Assembly (NCBI GenBank): GCA_017848075.1
Contig: JAGALG010000125.1
Span: forward strand, 1-55,583
DNA length: 55,583 bases
Origin: Oscillospiraceae bacterium
GTDB lineage: Bacteria; Bacillota; Clostridia; Oscillospirales; Ruminococcaceae
Direction: 5' to 3'
This document shows positions 30,928 to 38,911 of the stretch, in pieces. Below the pieces are notes generated by a model that was given only the letters and a program-made list of their open reading frames with translations, ran no database searches and was not told the origin of the DNA. The position numbers and the translations under genes are program-made. Within the stretch, counting starts at the first letter, position 1. Every line of letters starts with the position of its first letter.

Positions 30928-33409
30928 TAACAATATGAGTAAGAATTCAAATAAAACCCTGTCCGGGTTCAAAAAGGACCAGTTTGCCTTCCTGTACCGT
31001 TTCGCTTTAAAGAAAAGCGCAGGCTGGACAGCCATCTACACCATTCTGCTGTTCCTCAGCTATCCATTGCTGGTTTACAACGAAACAGCAGAAGTAGCCA
31101 AAAGATACGCAGAGGACTATTTTGATCGGATGAATTATCTGATGAACTATCATACGGTCAATGCCTTCTGTGTCAGTGCCTTGATGTGTGGCATGGTATT
31201 AGTATTTTCAGCAGTGCTGTACTCCTATATGCACAATAAACGCTCTGCTGATTTCTTCCACAGTATGCCGGTAGACCGCAGTATCATGCTCAGCGCCAAC
31301 TTTGCGGCAGGCTTGACCAATCTGGTTGTTCCGATTTGGTTGAACAGCTTACTGGCGGCACTGGCCTATCCAATTCTTTTGCCGAAGCTGGATGCTGGGA
31401 AGATTTTTCAGGTTATGGGTGCTGAGGTTCTTGCATGGACAGCAGGAGCTTTTATCCTGCTGGCAATCAGTACGCTGGTAGCCGTTACGGTTTCCACTGC
31501 TGTAGAAAATGTAGGCTATACTGTGGCACTGCTGCTGGAGGGTTCCATTCTTCTGCTGATTTGGGATATGGCCTGCAGCAATGTTTTCGATACCTATCTT
31601 TCTATTTTTGACAGCAGCCGGATCACAGCGGCTTGGGGTGACTTGCTCTACTATCTGTCCCCTGTTTTTGCGCTGGGCAGAACCATCGTCGCAGCGGTCG
31701 GAAATAACTGGAATCATCCTCGGCTTGTGCTGGCAACCAACGACTGGCTGCCATTGGTACTGTGGCTGCTGCTCTCTGTAGGAGCTTTGTATCTGGCAAT
31801 CTGTCAGTATACTAAGCGCCAGAGCGAGCGTGCAGAACAGTGGGGCCGTCAAAGCTGGTTAGGCTTTGCAGTGAAGCTGATGTCCGCCGTGATTGGAGCT
31901 TTCCTCTTTGCGGTTACCTTGGGCGATACTTTGAATCTTGACCCTCAGCTTATCTATATCTTTGGTGCATTGACCGGCGCGCCAATTACCTACATGATTA
32001 TCGAGGCGATTACCAATAAAGGCTTCCACAATATGAAAAAATGTCTGCCTTATGTGGGTGCTGCCATGGGAATCATTTTCGTGTTCAGCCTGTACTTTGC
32101 GGTAGATGGCTTTGGCTATGATGAGAAGATCCCGAAGGTCAGCGAAGTAAAGACAGTCAATCTGGAAATCAGTCACTTTGACTTGCCGGAGAAGCATACA
32201 GATGAATATGCGGAAAAGTTTGATGGTGATTACGATAACGCCGGAGACTATGTGTATGATACTCAGCTGCCGGAGTTCAAGGAAGAGGAAACCATCGAGC
32301 TGATCACCGATATTCATAAAACGACCCTTGGAAGAGAAGGCGAGTATCTGGGCTATGGTCGTGTATCCTATCAGAGTGGTTTGATTGATACGAACCGCAG
32401 TCTGGATATCCGTGGCGGCAACAGTGATAATCTGCTGAGGCTGTACCATAGTGACGAATATTTGGAAAAATACAATCCATTCTTTGAGTTGAAGAGTGAG
32501 TACCTCAGCTTTGTACAAATCAGTGATAAACTGGGTGTGTCCATTGGCAATGGCGAAATCCCCGCAGAGAAGTGGGATGAACTGCTGCAGGCCATTCGGG
32601 ACGATTTGAAAAATGCAGAACCGGAGACACTGCGGAATACCGACAGCAATGTAGAGCTGGCAGAACTGGCCTTTGTTACCAAATACCCAAAAGAGATTTA
32701 CGAGCAGTATGGCGAGCGCTACCATTATGATACTATGGTTCGCTATCGTGTTCGCATCAGCGACAGTAATACCCGTCTTCTGCTGGAGGAACTGGGAATA
32801 GAGCTGACCGTGCAGGATACAGCACTGGAGAGCTTGCTCAGTGCACAGATCTCTCAGGCTTATCGGAATTCTTCTGGCCCGGGCATGAGCAATTATGCTG
32901 GTGCAGGTGTCTTGGAACGCTATGAGTATTATGTCAACGAATTTGAAATTCAGGACAGCGAATTGCTGAAAAAAGCAGCCAACGGCATGACTTCTGTCTA
33001 CAGTGGCTACGGTGATCAGTATATGCTGGTTCTGTATCGCAAGAATGTAGTTGAAAATGAAGTGCTCGTCCATGAATACTATGTGGATCGTAAAGTGATT
33101 GCAGAGATCATGGCAGAGTCAGACACCTACTATGCGCCATACATTCTGAACAATGAGGAAAGTGAACGCATCGGTGCGGAAGTTGAGACAGCCTCCAAAG
33201 AGGTTCTGGAAGCATCCATTGAGCCAGTGGTGGAAGAATATGTTTCCTGGGAAATGGCACTGTCTTTGGAAAATACGATTTCGCTGAAGACTTATCTGCA
33301 GGAAAACTTCCCGGAGATCTTGGAAGGAAAAACAGCTGCTGAGCTGGAGTGCATGGAGCATACTCCATTCCTCAATGAAGAGGGAAAACGCCTGCATATT
33401 AGCTTCTAA
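30902..33409 (+). CDS. Large ABC permease with extracellular domain, YtrC/D-like
   Basis: An 835-residue membrane protein. Residues 40-400 hold about eight to ten hydrophobic helices (AIYTILLFLSYPLL, AFCVSALMCGMVLVFSAVLYSYM, FILLAISTLVAVTV, IFVFSLYFAVDGFGYDEK and others). After a last helix near residue 400 comes a soluble region of about 430 residues, rich in Glu, Tyr and Ser, placed outside the cell; such a large domain is typical of clostridial YtrC/D-like permeases. The ATG at 30902 follows GGAGG by nine bases; ATGs at 30917 and 30935 are alternatives. Probably exports or senses cell-envelope stressors. Confidence 0.85.
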   Translation: MITTMSSSNNNMSKNSNKTLSGFKKDQFAFLYRFALKKSAGWTAIYTILLFLSYPLLVYNETAEVAKRYAEDYFDRMNYLMNYHTVNAFCVSALMCGMVLVFSAVLYSYMHNKRSADFFHSMPVDRSIMLSANFAAGLTNLVVPIWLNSLLAALAYPILLPKLDAGKIFQVMGAEVLAWTAGAFILLAISTLVAVTVSTAVENVGYTVALLLEGSILLLIWDMACSNVFDTYLSIFDSSRITAAWGDLLYYLSPVFALGRTIVAAVGNNWNHPRLVLATNDWLPLVLWLLLSVGALYLAICQYTKRQSERAEQWGRQSWLGFAVKLMSAVIGAFLFAVTLGDTLNLDPQLIYIFGALTGAPITYMIIEAITNKGFHNMKKCLPYVGAAMGIIFVFSLYFAVDGFGYDEKIPKVSEVKTVNLEISHFDLPEKHTDEYAEKFDGDYDNAGDYVYDTQLPEFKEEETIELITDIHKTTLGREGEYLGYGRVSYQSGLIDTNRSLDIRGGNSDNLLRLYHSDEYLEKYNPFFELKSEYLSFVQISDKLGVSIGNGEIPAEKWDELLQAIRDDLKNAEPETLRNTDSNVELAELAFVTKYPKEIYEQYGERYHYDTMVRYRVRISDSNTRLLLEELGIELTVQDTALESLLSAQISQAYRNSSGPGMSNYAGAGVLERYEYYVNEFEIQDSELLKKAANGMTSVYSGYGDQYMLVLYRKNVVENEVLVHEYYVDRKVIAEIMAESDTYYAPYILNNEESERIGAEVETASKEVLEASIEPVVEEYVSWEMALSLENTISLKTYLQENFPEILEGKTAAELECMEHTPFLNEEGKRLHISF

Positions 33410-33429
33410 ACAAACGACTTCAATCAAAC

Positions 33430-33464
33430 AAAAAGGCAGCCTCCCAAAGGAGGCTGCCTTTTTA
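33430..33464 (+). terminator. Terminator after the ABC operon
   Basis: Perfect 15-bp stem (33430-33444 with 33449-33463, CAAA loop). Confidence 0.9.
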
Positions 33465-33468
33465 CAAC

Positions 33469-33496
33469 AAAAAACTCCCCTGCCGCAGCAGGGGAG
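33469..33496 (-). terminator. Terminator of the PRPP synthetase gene
   Basis: 9-bp GC-rich stem (33475-33483 with 33488-33496), followed on the minus strand by six T. Confidence 0.85.
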
Positions 33497-33508
33497 AAAA
33501 GAACGAAA

Positions 33509-34678
33509 TTATTTTTTGAGACCTTTTTCAGCCAGCAGTTTGTTAATGCGGTGAACAGGCTCCAGCAGATCGCTGATGGACTCGTCGTGGTTCAGAGTAT
33601 CGATCAGGTAAGCAATGTATTTAGACATGTCAACTTCCTGGTACCATGGACGGTCGATCAGTTCCTGTGGACGGTAGTTCAGGTTGGTGGTGAAGACTTT
33701 GGTGATGTGGCCTGCTTCGTAAGCAGCATCGAATTTCTCCAGACCATTGCAGAACAGACCGAAGGTGGTGCAGATGAAGATTCTTCTTGCGCCGGCAGCT
33801 TTCAGTTTTTTACCGATATCCAGAACGGAGTCACCGGAGGAGATCATGTCGTCAACAACGATCAGGTCTTTACCGGTTACATCAGAGCCCAGGAAGTCAT
33901 GAGCAACGATTGGATTACGGCCGTTTACGATAACAGAGTAGTCTCTGCGTTTGTAGAACATACCCAGGTCAACACCGAGAACGGAGGAGTAGTACATGCA
34001 GCGACCCATACCGCCTTCGTCAGGGGAGATGATCATCAGGTTGTTCAGATCCAGATCAGGAACATTGTTTACCAGTGCTTTGATGAACTGGTAGGTAGGC
34101 TGTACATTTTCGAAGCCGCCCTTCAGTGGAATAGCGTTCTGTACACGAGCGTCGTGAGCATCGAAGGTGATGATGTTCTCAACACCCATATTTACCAGTT
34201 CCTGCAGAGCCAGAGCACAGTCCAGAGACTCACGAGTGGAGCGTTTGTGCTGACGGCCTTCGTACAGCATAGGCATAATAACATTGATACGGTGAGCTTT
34301 GCCGCCGATAGCAGCGATAATGCGTTTGATATCCTGGAAATGATCATCCGGGCTCATTGGCACTTTCATACCGTACATATCGTAAGTAACACCGTAGTTG
34401 AATACATCGCAGATGATGAAAATATCATGGCCGCGAGCAGATTCCAGCAGAGTACCTTTTGCTTCACCGGAGCCTAAGCGTGGACATTTGGTTTTCAGCA
34501 GGTAGGTATCGCGGATATAGCCGTTAAAATCAGCGTCAGCAGCCAGCTCGCCGTGACGGGCAGAGCGCCATTCAGTCAGGTAAGCGTCTACTTTGCTGCT
34601 GATGTTTTCGCAGCCTTTCATGCCTACAACGCTGAGCATGCCAACAGGGATAGAAATTTCATGTGTCTGGTTTGCCAT
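33509..34678 (-). CDS. prs: Ribose-phosphate pyrophosphokinase, long clostridial form
   Basis: A 389-residue PRPP synthetase, about 70 residues longer than the classical enzyme. It makes 5-phosphoribosyl diphosphate from ribose 5-phosphate and ATP for nucleotide, His, Trp and NAD synthesis. Visible are the ATP region MLYEGRQHKRSTRES, the FDAHDARVQN stretch, ISPDEGGMGRC, the flexible-loop FYKRRDYS and the PRPP-binding motif VVDDMISSGDS (usually VDDxxDTGGT). The differences at the last motif and the longer N-terminus fit a divergent subgroup. GAGGAGG precedes the ATG. Confidence 0.92.
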   Translation of the reverse strand: MANQTHEISIPVGMLSVVGMKGCENISSKVDAYLTEWRSARHGELAADADFNGYIRDTYLLKTKCPRLGSGEAKGTLLESARGHDIFIICDVFNYGVTYDMYGMKVPMSPDDHFQDIKRIIAAIGGKAHRINVIMPMLYEGRQHKRSTRESLDCALALQELVNMGVENIITFDAHDARVQNAIPLKGGFENVQPTYQFIKALVNNVPDLDLNNLMIISPDEGGMGRCMYYSSVLGVDLGMFYKRRDYSVIVNGRNPIVAHDFLGSDVTGKDLIVVDDMISSGDSVLDIGKKLKAAGARRIFICTTFGLFCNGLEKFDAAYEAGHITKVFTTNLNYRPQELIDRPWYQEVDMSKYIAYLIDTLNHDESISDLLEPVHRINKLLAEKGLKK

Positions 34679-34749
34679 AGGGAATCGTCCTCCTCAATGA
34701 TCCTTGTCTGAGAAACAGCGGGGCTGTTTTTCTATATTTCGACATCTCT

Positions 34750-34784
34750 ATTATAAAGCAAAAGCCTCCCGATTGCGAGAGGCT
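34750..34784 (-). promoter_or_regulatory. rlmH terminator overlapping the prs promoter
   Basis: Minus-strand hairpin (34763-34771 with 34776-34784, one G-U) followed by TTTTGCTTT ends the rlmH transcript. A TATAAT (34750-34755) directly follows and serves as -10 for prs, so the -35 region lies within the hairpin. A further GCTGTTT/AAACAGC hairpin is in the prs leader (about 34712-34732). Nothing else is seen in 34679-34865. Confidence 0.55.
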
Positions 34785-34865
34785 ACGAAGCGAATTTTTT
34801 ATTTTTGGAGAAAGAGCAGTAAAAGCCCGCTAACATTCTGCCTTTTTTCGGCAAAAGGCCGAGAA

Positions 34866-35348
34866 CTACTTGTGATATTTGGAATTGTTATTGATGGCAC
34901 AGGCGCGATACAGCTGTTCCAGCACCATAACACGAGCCAGCTGGTGAGGGAAGGTCATACGGGACATGGACAGACGAAGCTGAGACTGCTTCTTCACCTT
35001 CTCCGACAGACCCCAGGAACCACCGATAATAAAGGAGATGTGGCTGGCGCCCTGTACCTGTGCGGCAGAGATCTTCTGGGCCAGCTGAGGAGAAGAGAGC
35101 ATCTCACCTTCAATGCACATGGTGATGACATAGCTTTGAGCTGGGATCTTAGCCAGAATAGACTGACCTTCGTTTTCGATACAGTCTGCGATTTGAGCAG
35201 GAGAAGGATCTTGCGGCAGCTTACTTTCCGGCAGTTCCAGAATATTTAATTTGCAGTAGGAGGATAGGCGCTTTTGGTACTCTTCACAAGCCTTACGCAG
35301 GTAGTCCTCTTTCAGTTTTCCAACAGTGATCACATCGATCTTCAGCAT
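34866..35348 (-). CDS. rlmH: 23S rRNA pseudouridine-1915 N3-methyltransferase
   Basis: A 160-residue SPOUT-class methyltransferase that modifies helix 69 of 23S rRNA. The whole chain matches RlmH: ITVGKLKEDYLRKACEEYQKRLSSYCKL, the SAM-binding SFIIGGSWGLS, and the C-terminal MTFPHQLARVMVLEQLYRACAI...YHK. AGGAGGT precedes the ATG. It lies 14 bases after the YycJ-like gene, the same neighbourhood as in Bacillus. Confidence 0.96.
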   Translation of the reverse strand: MLKIDVITVGKLKEDYLRKACEEYQKRLSSYCKLNILELPESKLPQDPSPAQIADCIENEGQSILAKIPAQSYVITMCIEGEMLSSPQLAQKISAAQVQGASHISFIIGGSWGLSEKVKKQSQLRLSMSRMTFPHQLARVMVLEQLYRACAINNNSKYHK

Positions 35349-35361
35349 GAATATGTACCTC

Positions 35362-36144
35362 CTAAAAACAAACAGGTTCGCTGATCTGCGTGTGTTTTGC
35401 CACCTGCAGATGGACAGTATGATAACCGGCCAAATCCAGAGCGTTTCGGGTAGCAGAAAACGCCAGCTCCGGTAAGTTGTTATTTTGGCTCAAGTGCCCC
35501 AGAATCAAGTGTTCTACACCGTGCTGAGCCAGCTTGACCGCAGTTTCCGCACAGTCCACATTGGACAGGTGACCGATAGAAGAAGCGATGCGGCGTTTCA
35601 GCAGATAAGGATAGGAGGAGCACATCAACATACCATCGTCGTAATTGGATTCTAGAAGAACAGCCTTGCAGGGCAGGAGGAACTCCATGATTTCCGCTGT
35701 CATATGTCCAAGGTCGGTAGCGACTGCCAAAAGCTGATTTTCCGGAGTACGGAACTGGTAGCCCACACTGCCCACGCTGTCATGCGGCGTTGCAAAGGAG
35801 CGCAGTTCTATGTCGTGGATCAGGAAGGCCTCCTCTGGCAAAGGAACCAGTGGAGTGTGCTCCGGGATCTTCATGGTTTGGCGAATATGATCCAAGACAG
35901 GCTGGGTGCCGTAGACCGGGCAGTGGAGCTTTTTCAGCAAAACGGGCAAAGCCTTGACATGATCGGAATGTTCATGGGTCAGCAGTATGGCATCGATTTC
36001 TTCATAGTGAGATCCAAGCTGTTCCAAAGCGCTGCAAATTGCTTTGCAGCTGAGTCCGGCATCCACCAGCAAAGTGGTGCTTCCGCTTTTCAGCAGTGTG
36101 CTGTTGCCGCTGCTGCTACTGCCAAGAGGACAGAATATAGTCAT
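35362..36144 (-). CDS. YycJ/WalJ-like metallo-beta-lactamase-fold hydrolase
   Basis: A 260-residue metallo-hydrolase of the beta-lactamase fold. The metal motif is LTHEHSDHVKAL, followed by ATPHDSVGSVGY, ATDLGHM and ILGHLSQNNN. The opening CPLGSSSSGNSTLL is typical for YycJ, which in Bacillus has 5'-exonuclease activity linked to DNA repair. The start is the ATG at 36142-36144 with AAAGGAGGTG; the longer frame to 36219 has no site. Operon with rlmH. Confidence 0.92.
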   Translation of the reverse strand: MTIFCPLGSSSSGNSTLLKSGSTTLLVDAGLSCKAICSALEQLGSHYEEIDAILLTHEHSDHVKALPVLLKKLHCPVYGTQPVLDHIRQTMKIPEHTPLVPLPEEAFLIHDIELRSFATPHDSVGSVGYQFRTPENQLLAVATDLGHMTAEIMEFLLPCKAVLLESNYDDGMLMCSSYPYLLKRRIASSIGHLSNVDCAETAVKLAQHGVEHLILGHLSQNNNLPELAFSATRNALDLAGYHTVHLQVAKHTQISEPVCF

Positions 36145-36180
36145 AGGGCACCTCCTTTCAAAAGAACCGAATGTAACAAG

Positions 36181-36209
36181 AAAAAACCGGACAGGAGGAC
36201 CTGTCCGGT
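36181..36209 (-). terminator. Terminator after murA
   Basis: 10-bp stem (36186-36195 with 36200-36209), then six T on the minus strand. Confidence 0.88.
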
Positions 36210-36221
36210 CATGGGTCATAT

Positions 36222-37505
36222 TTACTGTGCCTGTGGGAGTACAGAGTCGGGAGTAGTTACCTTTTTGATTTTAGCTCCCAGATTCTGCAGTTTCAGAATA
36301 ATATCCTCGTAACCACGCTCAATGTAGTGGATATCCTCCAGTTCGGAGGTGCCCTTTGCACAAAGCGCTGCCTGCAGCAGTGCTGCGCCGGCACGCAGGT
36401 CGGTTGCTTTTACAGGCGCACCGGAGAAGTGAGAAACACCTTCGACAACGGCAACTTTACCGTCGACCTGAATTTTCGCACCCATTCTGCGGAGCTCGTC
36501 CACATATTTGAAGCGGTTATCCCAAACACCCTCAGTCACGATACTGGTGCCCTCTGCCAAGGCCAGCAGAGTGGTCATCTGCGGCTGCATATCTGTTGGG
36601 AAGCCAGGATGAGGCAGGGTCTTTACATTGACTTTTTTCAGTGGCTGATTGCGGACGATGCGGATGGAATCATCGTATTCGGTGACTTCTACACCGGCCT
36701 GCAGCAGCTTGTCTGTAATGGATTCCAGATGTTTTGGAATAACATTTTTGATCAGAACATCACCGCCTGCAGCAGCAGCCATAGTCATGTAGGTGCCGGC
36801 TTCGATCTGGTCAGGGATAATGGAATAGGTAGTGCCTCTCAGCACATCAACGCCATGGATCTTGATCACATCAGTACCTGCGCCGCGGATATCTGCACCC
36901 ATGGAGTTGAGGAAGTTAGCCAGGTCAACAATATGAGGCTCTTTTGCGGCATTTTCCAGAATGGTCAAACCTTTTGCTTTGACAGCAGCCAGCATGATAT
37001 TCACAGTTGCACCGACAGAAACCACATCCAGATAGATGTGGGAACCGAACATTTCTTTTGCAGTGGCATGGATAAAGCCGTAGTCCGTAGTAACCTCAGC
37101 GCCCAAAGCCTCAAAACCTTTGATGTGCTGGTCAATCGGACGCACACCAAAGTTGCAGCCGCCCGGAGGAGAAACATGGGCTTCATTGAAGCGGCCCAAA
37201 AAGGCGCCAAGGAAGTAGTAGGATGCTCTCAGATGGCGGGAGGATTCATATGGAACCACAGGTTCCGAAATATAGGAAGTGTCGATTTCGACACTGTTTT
37301 TACCAAGATAGGTGACTTTTGCGCCCAAATCACGGAGGATGCTGAACTGAATGGCAACATCGCTGATATTTGGCACATTTTCAATCACACAGCGGTCTTT
37401 GGCCAAAATGGTGGCAGGGATAATAGCGACAACAGCGTTTTTGGCGCCGCTGATTTCCACTTCACCATTGAGACGATTGCCGCCTTCGATGATATATTTT
37501 TCCAA
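36222..37505 (-). CDS. murA: UDP-N-acetylglucosamine 1-carboxyvinyltransferase
   Basis: A 427-residue MurA, the first committed enzyme of peptidoglycan synthesis, transferring enolpyruvate from PEP to UDP-GlcNAc. Lys22 (SGAKNA) and the active-site Cys117 (PPGGCNFG) are present, so fosfomycin sensitivity is expected. The GFPTDMQPQ motif and the C-terminal ERGYEDI are normal. Start is TTG (37503-37505) with GGGGAG seven bases upstream. A possible promoter is GTGACA (37581-37586), 16 bases, TACGAT (37559-37564) on the minus strand. Confidence 0.96.
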   Translation of the reverse strand: MEKYIIEGGNRLNGEVEISGAKNAVVAIIPATILAKDRCVIENVPNISDVAIQFSILRDLGAKVTYLGKNSVEIDTSYISEPVVPYESSRHLRASYYFLGAFLGRFNEAHVSPPGGCNFGVRPIDQHIKGFEALGAEVTTDYGFIHATAKEMFGSHIYLDVVSVGATVNIMLAAVKAKGLTILENAAKEPHIVDLANFLNSMGADIRGAGTDVIKIHGVDVLRGTTYSIIPDQIEAGTYMTMAAAAGGDVLIKNVIPKHLESITDKLLQAGVEVTEYDDSIRIVRNQPLKKVNVKTLPHPGFPTDMQPQMTTLLALAEGTSIVTEGVWDNRFKYVDELRRMGAKIQVDGKVAVVEGVSHFSGAPVKATDLRAGAALLQAALCAKGTSELEDIHYIERGYEDIILKLQNLGAKIKKVTTPDSVLPQAQ

Positions 37506-37632
37506 GATGGGTCTCCCCTTACATTGTTTTTTTAGGGTATGCTATAAAAATCGATCAAATCGTAAAATTCAAACATAGTATGTCACAGCCAAGGAGAATT
37601 AATGGCTGCAAATTCTGACACGGCAGGCCAGT

Positions 37633-38565
37633 TTATAACAGGCCTTTCCGATTCAGTACGATGGTGACGATCACCATTAAAACCGCTGCCATTGCGATGG
37701 CAGTGGAGAAGGTCGGGAATGGAAGACCACTGACATTCATACCATACATACCGAAAATAATATTCGGAATTGTCATAATGATTGTCAAAGAAGTCAGAAC
37801 CTTCATCACATTATTCAAGTTATTGGAAATAATGGACGATACAGCGTCCATGGTTCCGGAAAGAGTGTTGGAGTAGATGGAACACATCTCAATGGCCTGT
37901 TTGACCTCGATGATCACATCTTCCAGCAAATCTTCGTCCTCTTCATACAAGCGGATAATACGGCCGCGCATGATTTTTTCCAGCGTTACTTCGTTGGATT
38001 TCAGAGAGGTGGAGAAGTATACCAGAGATTTTTCCAGGTTCAGCAGCTGGATGATCTCTTCATTTCGCATCATTTTATGAAGCAGGCTCTCCGTGGTATT
38101 GGATAGCCGGTCAATCTGTTTTAGGTACTGCAGGAAGCGGGAAGCAACACGCAGCAGCAATTTCAGGAAGAACTGAGTCTTCTGATGGGTCTGAAGATTT
38201 TTCACAATGCCCTGACGGAATTCTTCCAGGATCGCATTGCTTTTCAGAGAAATGGTTACGATCTGCCGGGGGGTATAAAGAATCGCCATAGGCATCGTGG
38301 AGTAAACCAGAGTATTGTCCTCCTTACTGCCTTCCGCGATCGGTACATCGACGATGATCAGAGTGTTGTTTTCATCATCACTTTCAACACGGGATGCTTC
38401 CTCTTCGTCCAATGCGGCGCGAACAAAGTCCGGCTCCAAATGCAGGGTATTGACCAGCAGATTGATTTCTTCTTCGGTAGGAGCAATGGCGCTGACCCAG
38501 CAGCCATCCTCCATAACAGGGATCTCGACAATTCGATTGTTGACAGTTTTATAGAAATTGAGCAT
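37633..38565 (-). CDS. CorA-family magnesium/divalent metal transporter
   Basis: A 310-residue CorA-type channel. The N-terminal two thirds form the cytoplasmic funnel; two C-terminal helices flank the signature YGMNV (GMN at 275-277), the mouth of the Mg2+ pore. The short tail NRKGLL is positively charged as in CorA. AAGAAGGT precedes the ATG. A 22-codon leader ORF and inverted repeats occupy the 5' leader, suggesting control by translation or Mg2+. Confidence 0.95.
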   Translation of the reverse strand: MLNFYKTVNNRIVEIPVMEDGCWVSAIAPTEEEINLLVNTLHLEPDFVRAALDEEEASRVESDDENNTLIIVDVPIAEGSKEDNTLVYSTMPMAILYTPRQIVTISLKSNAILEEFRQGIVKNLQTHQKTQFFLKLLLRVASRFLQYLKQIDRLSNTTESLLHKMMRNEEIIQLLNLEKSLVYFSTSLKSNEVTLEKIMRGRIIRLYEEDEDLLEDVIIEVKQAIEMCSIYSNTLSGTMDAVSSIISNNLNNVMKVLTSLTIIMTIPNIIFGMYGMNVSGLPFPTFSTAIAMAAVLMVIVTIVLNRKGLL

Positions 38566-38586
38566 AGGCGACCTTCTTTCTCACGG

Positions 38587-38655
38587 TCAGTCAGCCTCTA
38601 CATGGCCCTGACCATCGGATTCAGTTTTACAGCGACTGTTCGCGTCAGGGTTCAT
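38587..38655 (-). CDS. 22-residue leader ORF upstream of corA
   Basis: MNPDANSRCKTESDGQGHVE then AD, preceded by GAGGTGAG three bases before the ATG. It ends 21 bases before the corA start and lies inside the predicted corA transcript. The coding stretch also forms a hairpin (CCCTGAC with GTCAGGG, enclosing GCGA/TCGC). Acidic and Pro-containing leader peptides control Mg2+ transporter genes in enterobacteria (mgtL, corL); a similar role here is inference. The 38566-38911 gap also contains the corA promoter, a bulged GGGCTATT/AATAGGCCC hairpin and the phosphomutase terminator. Confidence 0.5.
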   Translation of the reverse strand: MNPDANSRCKTESDGQGHVEAD

Positions 38656-38745
38656 GTTCTCACCTCGATATAAAATGGATTCTGTCAGTGGGCCTATTCA
38701 CACAAAAAGGCGCAAATAGCCCTTGGGTATTCCTATAACAGTCTA

Positions 38746-38773
38746 ATTATAACACAAAATTTGATACTTGCAA
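38746..38773 (-). promoter_or_regulatory. Promoter of the corA transcript
   Basis: Minus strand TTGCAA (38768-38773), 16 bases, TATAAT (38746-38751) with a TGT extension. The leader to corA is about 175 bases. Confidence 0.65.
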
Positions 38774-38875
38774 GACGGTAATGCTTTGTGTCTATGCGGA
38801 ATTTTTCAGGAAAAAGGCAAAAATAGAACAAAAAGAGGAAAAATATAATCTTTTTCCCAGTTACAGGGAAAAAGA

Positions 38876-38904
38876 AACCGAAGCCGCAACGGGCGGCTTC
38901 GGTT
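38876..38904 (-). terminator. Terminator after the phosphohexomutase gene
   Basis: 12-bp stem (38876-38887 with 38893-38904), T-rich tail on the minus strand; a second CCC/GGG hairpin (about 38851-38873) lies next to it. Confidence 0.82.
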
Positions 38905-38911
38905 AAAGAAT

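Noticed and set aside
38566..38751. M-box (ykoK) Mg2+ riboswitch upstream of corA
   Set aside because: The conserved M-box blocks were not found; only general GGTGAG similarity exists.
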